This document shows positions 7,004 through 9,363 of a stretch of 9,363 bases of DNA, one piece after another. Both the position numbers and the translations under genes were made by a program. Positions within the stretch are counted from its first letter, which is position 1; every line of letters starts with the position of its first letter. The stretch comes from a bacterium SM23_31. Lineage in GTDB: Bacteria > SM23-31. Under the pieces are notes generated by a model, which worked only from the letters and a program-made list of their open reading frames with translations, was not told the origin of the DNA and ran no database searches. The stretch is from the NCBI GenBank assembly GCA_001304035.1, contig LJUD01000093.1, forward strand, positions 1 through 9,363, read 5' to 3'.

Positions 7004-7477
7004 ATGAAAATAGGGATACTTTCGGACAGCCATGACCACCGGGAAAATATTCGCAAGGCTGTGGATTTCTTTAATACGGAACGGGTTGAGCAGGTAATTC
7101 ATGCGGGCGATTTTGTGGCGCCGTTTGTGTGGGATGAATTTAAAAAATTAAAAGCTCCCATGGTTGCGGTCTTCGGTAATAATGACGGTGAGCGTATGGG
7201 ATTGCTGAATAAATTCAAATCAATTTATCAGGCGCCTCTGGAACGGGAGTTCGGCGGAAAAAAGTTTGTTATTCTTCATGAGCCTCACAACCTTGATTCT
7301 ATAATAGCGGGCGGTCTATTTGATTACGTTATTTACGGTCACCTCCACAAAATTGATGTGCGCAGAGGGAAAGTTACCGTAATTAATCCCGGAGAAGTTT
7401 GCGGGTGGTTTAATGGGAAAAATACCGTTGTTACACTCGAAACGGAAACAAATGAGGTGACGGTTCATGAGCTGTGA
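7004..7477 (+). CDS. YfcE/MJ0936-family metallophosphoesterase
   Basis: A 157-residue single-domain protein of usual length for the small calcineurin-like phosphoesterases of the YfcE/MJ0936 family, which hydrolyse phosphodiesters or phosphomonoesters with a two-metal centre. The motifs occur in canonical order: DSH near the start (D8, H10), GD (G35-D36), GNND (N59 as ligand, D61), H92 in ILHEPH, and GHLH (H113, H115). The family-typical INPGE segment follows at about residues 128-132. There is no signal peptide, so it should be cytoplasmic. The physiological substrate cannot be told from sequence. The ATG at 7004 gives the standard MKIGILSDSH start; no good Shine-Dalgarno precedes it. Its stop lies within the next gene (11-base overlap), so the two are probably translationally coupled. 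Confidence 0.92.
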   Translation: MKIGILSDSHDHRENIRKAVDFFNTERVEQVIHAGDFVAPFVWDEFKKLKAPMVAVFGNNDGERMGLLNKFKSIYQAPLEREFGGKKFVILHEPHNLDSIIAGGLFDYVIYGHLHKIDVRRGKVTVINPGEVCGWFNGKNTVVTLETETNEVTVHEL

Positions 7478-7733
7478 CAACTCCGGAACTTCTCCCGCTG
7501 AGCGGGATCAGCCTCTAACTGAAAAAAAGCCGCTTGTTGACCGGATAATGAAATTCAGGAAATGGAGAAATTGGATTGCAATCCCGCTGATTCTCGTAGG
7601 TATTGTCAGCCTTGCACTGCCAATTTTGCCGGGAATTGCAATTCTTTTTCTGGGAATATTGCTTATAAATCCCGGTTTAGCTTACAAGATCAAAGATAAA
7701 ATAATGCGACTCTATAATAATATTATGAAATAA
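7467..7733 (+). CDS. Small PGPGW/DUF454-like membrane protein
   Basis: An 88-residue protein. A polar N-terminal stretch (1-26) and basic residues (KFRKWRNW, 29-36) precede a hydrophobic hairpin, with helices at about 36-51 and 57-67 separated by the turn PILPG (52-56). A basic tail rich in Lys and Arg follows. A Pro-rich turn between two short hydrophobic segments is the hallmark of the PGPGW-type (TIGR02611-like) putative transmembrane proteins and also recalls DUF454/YbaN; the function of these families is not established. The ATG at 7467 lies inside the end of the phosphoesterase gene (11-base overlap). Oddity: codons 9-14 (SPAERD) are encoded by a perfect GCGGGA palindrome that resembles intergenic repeats nearby, so the N-terminus may have been extended by a repeat, or the true start may be further in (for example Met28). 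Confidence 0.75.
   Translation: MSCDNSGTSPAERDQPLTEKKPLVDRIMKFRKWRNWIAIPLILVGIVSLALPILPGIAILFLGILLINPGLAYKIKDKIMRLYNNIMK
7493..7507. repeat. GCGGGA-type palindrome inside a coding region
   Basis: TCCCGC (7493-7498), loop TGA, GCGGGA (7502-7507): a perfect 6-bp dyad. Twelve of 13 bases in its core match the intergenic palindrome at 6795-6807 once aligned. It sits in the unconserved N-terminal stretch of the small membrane protein gene. Confidence 0.5.
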
Positions 7734-7805
7734 GCTCCGTAGCGCCTTCTACTTCTCCAAAGTGCATACTTTTAATGCCCTCCGTAATAATTGCACGGAT
7801 AATAC

Positions 7806-7834
7806 TTGACAACCGAGGTGGTGTTTAGTATATT
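7806..7834 (+). promoter_or_regulatory. Sigma70-like promoter (TTGACA-17-TATATT)
   Basis: A perfect -35 TTGACA (7806-7811), a 17-base spacer, and -10 TATATT (7829-7834). Transcription would start near 7841, over 600 bases before the next real gene. It may drive a small RNA, a long leader for the propeller gene, or be unused. Confidence 0.5.
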
Positions 7835-8009
7835 TCAATATCTAAACCTTTGTAAATATTACCTTTTTTGTACAGATATAGTTATTGCAGGATTTATATG
7901 CCGGAATTGCTGCGTCTCCTGAAGCTTCTGGATATCTTCATAAATATTCGGTACTCGACATGAAGCAATGTAATATCCCGATGAGAGATTGTTATTTTGC
8001 AGTAGATAT

Positions 8010-8034
8010 ATTACCGGTAATGCAAAATTTTGCA
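8010..8034. promoter_or_regulatory. Two abutting perfect palindromes, candidate activator (UAS) sites
   Basis: ATTACCGGTAAT (8010-8021) is a perfect 12-base palindrome, and TGCAAAATTTTGCA (8021-8034) a perfect 14-base palindrome, sharing one base. Their centres are 12 bases apart (about one helical turn) and lie roughly 131 and 119 bases upstream of the predicted sigma54 start. That is the usual place for NtrC-type enhancer-binding protein sites. The TGCA...TGCA ends recall TGC-N-GCA sites bound by such activators. The role is inferred from position. Confidence 0.55.
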
Positions 8035-8120
8035 CTATTCTTTATAATAAATGCCGTTATATTGCTATTATCATACTTGAATTTTCATTTCCAAGCTTAA
8101 TTTTATCTTAGAAAGAACTA

Positions 8121-8136
8121 TGGCATAATTTTTGCA
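8121..8136 (+). promoter_or_regulatory. Sigma54 (-24/-12) promoter
   Basis: TGGCATAATTTTTGCA fits the RpoN consensus TGGCAYRNNNNTTGCW at every fixed position, with the GG and GC elements correctly spaced. Transcription is expected about 12 bases after the GC, near 8147, inside the perfect palindrome GAGTTAACTC (8145-8154). It reads toward the propeller gene 327 bases downstream. Sigma54 promoters need an ATP-using activator bound upstream; the palindromes at 8010-8034 are candidates. Confidence 0.7.
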
Positions 8137-8171
8137 ATATTAATGAGTTAACTCTAAAAAGTGTATTAACC

Positions 8172-8204
8172 GGGATGTCATGGACCATTCCATGACATAA
8201 TTCC
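8172..8204. other. Leader hairpin downstream of the sigma54 promoter
   Basis: ATGTCATGG (8175-8183) and CCATGACAT (8190-8198) form a perfect 9-bp stem with a six-base loop; GG at 8172-8173 and CC at 8203-8204 can extend it across mismatches. It would lie about 25-57 bases into the predicted transcript. No T-run follows. Confidence 0.5.
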
Positions 8205-8220
8205 TGCAGAGTAACCTTAA

Positions 8221-8242
8221 AGTAACGGATTAGTCCGTGACT
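8221..8242. other. Second leader hairpin
   Basis: ACGGA (8225-8229) pairs with TCCGT (8234-8238) around TTAG. AGT (8221-8223) pairs with ACT (8240-8242) past one A/G mismatch. It is followed by moderately T-rich sequence without a clean T-run, so it could be a structured leader element or a weak attenuator. Confidence 0.4.
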
Positions 8243-8382
8243 TCCAATATTGTAATTTTCTTAATTGACCTTTTTAGAACAGGCTAATTAATAAAAGTGA
8301 TTTTACCGTATATTTTCCTGATTACGACATAATATCAATATATAACTTTTAGCTCTTTTGGTTTTTTCTTTGTGACATTTGC

Positions 8383-8418
8383 TCCGCCAAATAGTGGTCA
8401 ATTCGTGGATTAGCGGGA
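8383..8418. repeat. Composite repeat: TCCGC ... GCGGGA ends around a shared 15-base module
   Basis: TCCGC (8383-8387) and GCGGGA (8413-8418) form ends like those of the palindrome at 6792-6807. Between them sits AGTGGTCAATTCGTG (8393-8407), 14/15 identical to 6877-6891. The element lies 45 bases before the propeller gene's start, within its predicted leader. Confidence 0.45.
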
Positions 8419-8450
8419 TGAATTATTCATTCTAAATTCAATACTAAATC

Positions 8451-8458
8451 GGAGGAGG
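8451..8458 (+). promoter_or_regulatory. Strong Shine-Dalgarno deciding the start of the propeller gene
   Basis: GGAGGAGG ends four bases before the ATG at 8463. It is by far the strongest ribosome binding site in the window; the other genes have weak or no visible ones. It fixes the start at 8463 and suggests high translation once transcribed. Confidence 0.75.
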
Positions 8459-8462
8459 AAAA

Positions 8463-9363
8463 ATGTATATTGAAAATGTTGTGGAGAATGAAAAAAACAT
8501 TCACCAAAAAAGCTCTTTAACTAAATTAAAAGATAAAATTACTCCTTATGTTTTATCTCTTAGTATTTTAGCAGGAGCTTATGTCGGTTGTGGTCTGAAT
8601 CCTTTTATTTCTGAATATGATTTGGAAAAATATGATTTGGAAAGCAGAACAAAGATAGCTTTTTTATCAAATAGGGATGGTGATTGTGGTATTTACGTCA
8701 TGAATACCGATGGCTCTAATCAAACAAAATTAACCGATAATCTTGCTTGGGAATCTCCCTCCTGGTCTCCAGACGGCTCTAAGATTGCTTTTGTTTCGAA
8801 AAATTATGAGATCTACGTTATAAATGCCGACGGCTCCGGTCAGACCAATTTAACAAATAATCCTGCTCAGGACTATTCTCCATCCTGGTCTCCAGACGGT
8901 TCACAGATCGCCTTTATGTCGGATAGAGACGGTCCCAATGAAATCTACGTCATGAATGCCGATGGTTCTAATCTGACTAATTTAACAAAAAATAATGTTC
9001 CTGACTTTTCTCCCTTATGGTCTCCCGACGGCTTTAAGATAGCTTTTGTGTCAAAAAGGGATGGTAATCGTGAAATCTACATAGTGGATAGAGACGGCTC
9101 AAATCAGACAAATTTAACCGATAATCTTTCTTGGAACAAATCTCCCTCTTGGTCTCCAGACGGTTCACGGATCACCTTTGTGTCGAATATGAATGGTAAT
9201 TCTGAAATCTATGTCATGAATGCCGACGGTTCTAATCAAATAAATTTAACCAATAATCCTGCTTCTGATGGTGGTTCATATTGGTCTCCTGATGGCACCA
9301 AGATTGTTTTTTATTCAGATAGTGATGGTAATAGTGATATATATGTCATGAATGCAGATGGCT
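8463..9363 (+). CDS. PD40/TolB-like beta-propeller protein, N-terminal 300 residues (3' end outside window)
   Basis: The frame is open from ATG 8463 to the window edge with no stop. Residues 1-28 are polar and basic, 29-42 are hydrophobic (ending LAGAYVG), and Cys43 follows. This could be a signal anchor or a lipoprotein signal with an atypical lipobox (Tyr at -3). From residue 64 on there are tandem PD40/WD40-like repeats of about 44 residues. Each has WSPDG, KIAF, EIYVMNADGSN and NLTNN motifs, with the WSPDG Trp at 101, 142, 186, 230 and 274. The second unit is three residues shorter because the DG-N turn is missing. The repeats form blades of a TolB-like propeller, usually periplasmic or surface-associated and used for protein binding; the partner is unknown. 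Residues 52-59 come from a 15-base tandem repeat (TATGATTTGGAA at 8616 and 8631). Expression is probably from the sigma54 promoter at 8121. Confidence 0.88.
   Translation, partial: MYIENVVENEKNIHQKSSLTKLKDKITPYVLSLSILAGAYVGCGLNPFISEYDLEKYDLESRTKIAFLSNRDGDCGIYVMNTDGSNQTKLTDNLAWESPSWSPDGSKIAFVSKNYEIYVINADGSGQTNLTNNPAQDYSPSWSPDGSQIAFMSDRDGPNEIYVMNADGSNLTNLTKNNVPDFSPLWSPDGFKIAFVSKRDGNREIYIVDRDGSNQTNLTDNLSWNKSPSWSPDGSRITFVSNMNGNSEIYVMNADGSNQINLTNNPASDGGSYWSPDGTKIVFYSDSDGNSDIYVMNADG

Larger units (their letters stand above)
7734..8462. other. Long non-coding control region upstream of the propeller gene
   Basis: These 729 bases contain no credible gene. A 71-codon frame starting with TTG at 7885 lacks a ribosome binding site and conserved features. 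From left to right the region holds a sigma70-like promoter (7806-7834), two abutting perfect palindromes (8010-8034), a sigma54-type promoter (8121-8136), a palindrome at the expected transcription start (8145-8154), two leader hairpins (8172-8204, 8221-8242), a repeat shared with 6872-6891 (8383-8418), and a strong Shine-Dalgarno (8451-8458). Confidence 0.6.

Noticed and set aside
6810..7007. 65-codon open frame on the + strand between the permease and phosphoesterase genes
   Set aside because: It runs through three palindromic repeats, has no ribosome binding site and no recognisable protein features, and overlaps the phosphoesterase start.
7885..8100. 71-codon frame starting with TTG
   Set aside because: No ribosome binding site and no recognisable domain; it covers the two perfect palindromes and is better explained as regulatory DNA. 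The only later in-frame ATG noted (7960) leaves about 46 residues with the same weaknesses.
8265..8293. Possible sigma70 promoter TTGACC-17-TTAATA
   Set aside because: The -10 is poor, and a far better sigma54 promoter lies upstream. Kept only as a weak alternative for the propeller gene.
8650..9363. Regularly spaced 132-base repeats as a possible CRISPR or satellite array
   Set aside because: The repeats keep a single open frame and encode PD40 propeller blades; there is no short identical repeat with unique spacers.

Overview
The window reads as a chromosomal segment of a Gram-negative (diderm) bacterium of low to moderate GC. The evidence for an outer membrane is two consecutive RND-type inner-membrane exporters, whose family works with periplasmic adaptors and outer-membrane channels. 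Weak Shine-Dalgarno sequences on several genes, PD40-propeller proteins and small palindromic intergenic elements would fit the FCB group (Bacteroidota/Ignavibacteria-like relatives), but the sequence alone does not fix the taxon.

Bases 1-6649 are an efflux locus. It begins with the C-terminal 290 residues of an RND exporter. A 312-base gap rich in hairpins follows. Next comes a 1570-residue gene, the most unusual feature here: a complete 12-TM RND exporter continues in frame into two extra TM helices and an ABC ATPase. The ATPase is itself interrupted by a four-TM insertion between its first beta strand and the rest of the nucleotide-binding domain. Eleven bases downstream lies a six-TM ABC-2-type permease, the natural partner of that ATPase. 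The three genes look like a hybrid proton-driven/ATP-driven envelope export system; any adaptor (MFP) and outer-membrane gene would lie off the left edge.

Bases 6650-7003 contain no gene but hold three short palindromes. Bases 7004-7733 carry a two-gene unit with an 11-base overlap: a YfcE/MJ0936-like metallophosphoesterase and a small PGPGW-like membrane protein. The start of the second gene contains one of the region's GCGGGA palindromes as coding sequence.

Bases 7734-8462 are a long non-coding control region. It holds a sigma70-like promoter, two adjacent perfect palindromes, a textbook sigma54 -24/-12 promoter about 100 bases downstream of them, and a roughly 315-base structured leader ending in a strong Shine-Dalgarno. 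This leads into a PD40/TolB-like beta-propeller protein that runs off the right edge. The layout suggests enhancer-dependent control of that envelope-associated propeller protein.
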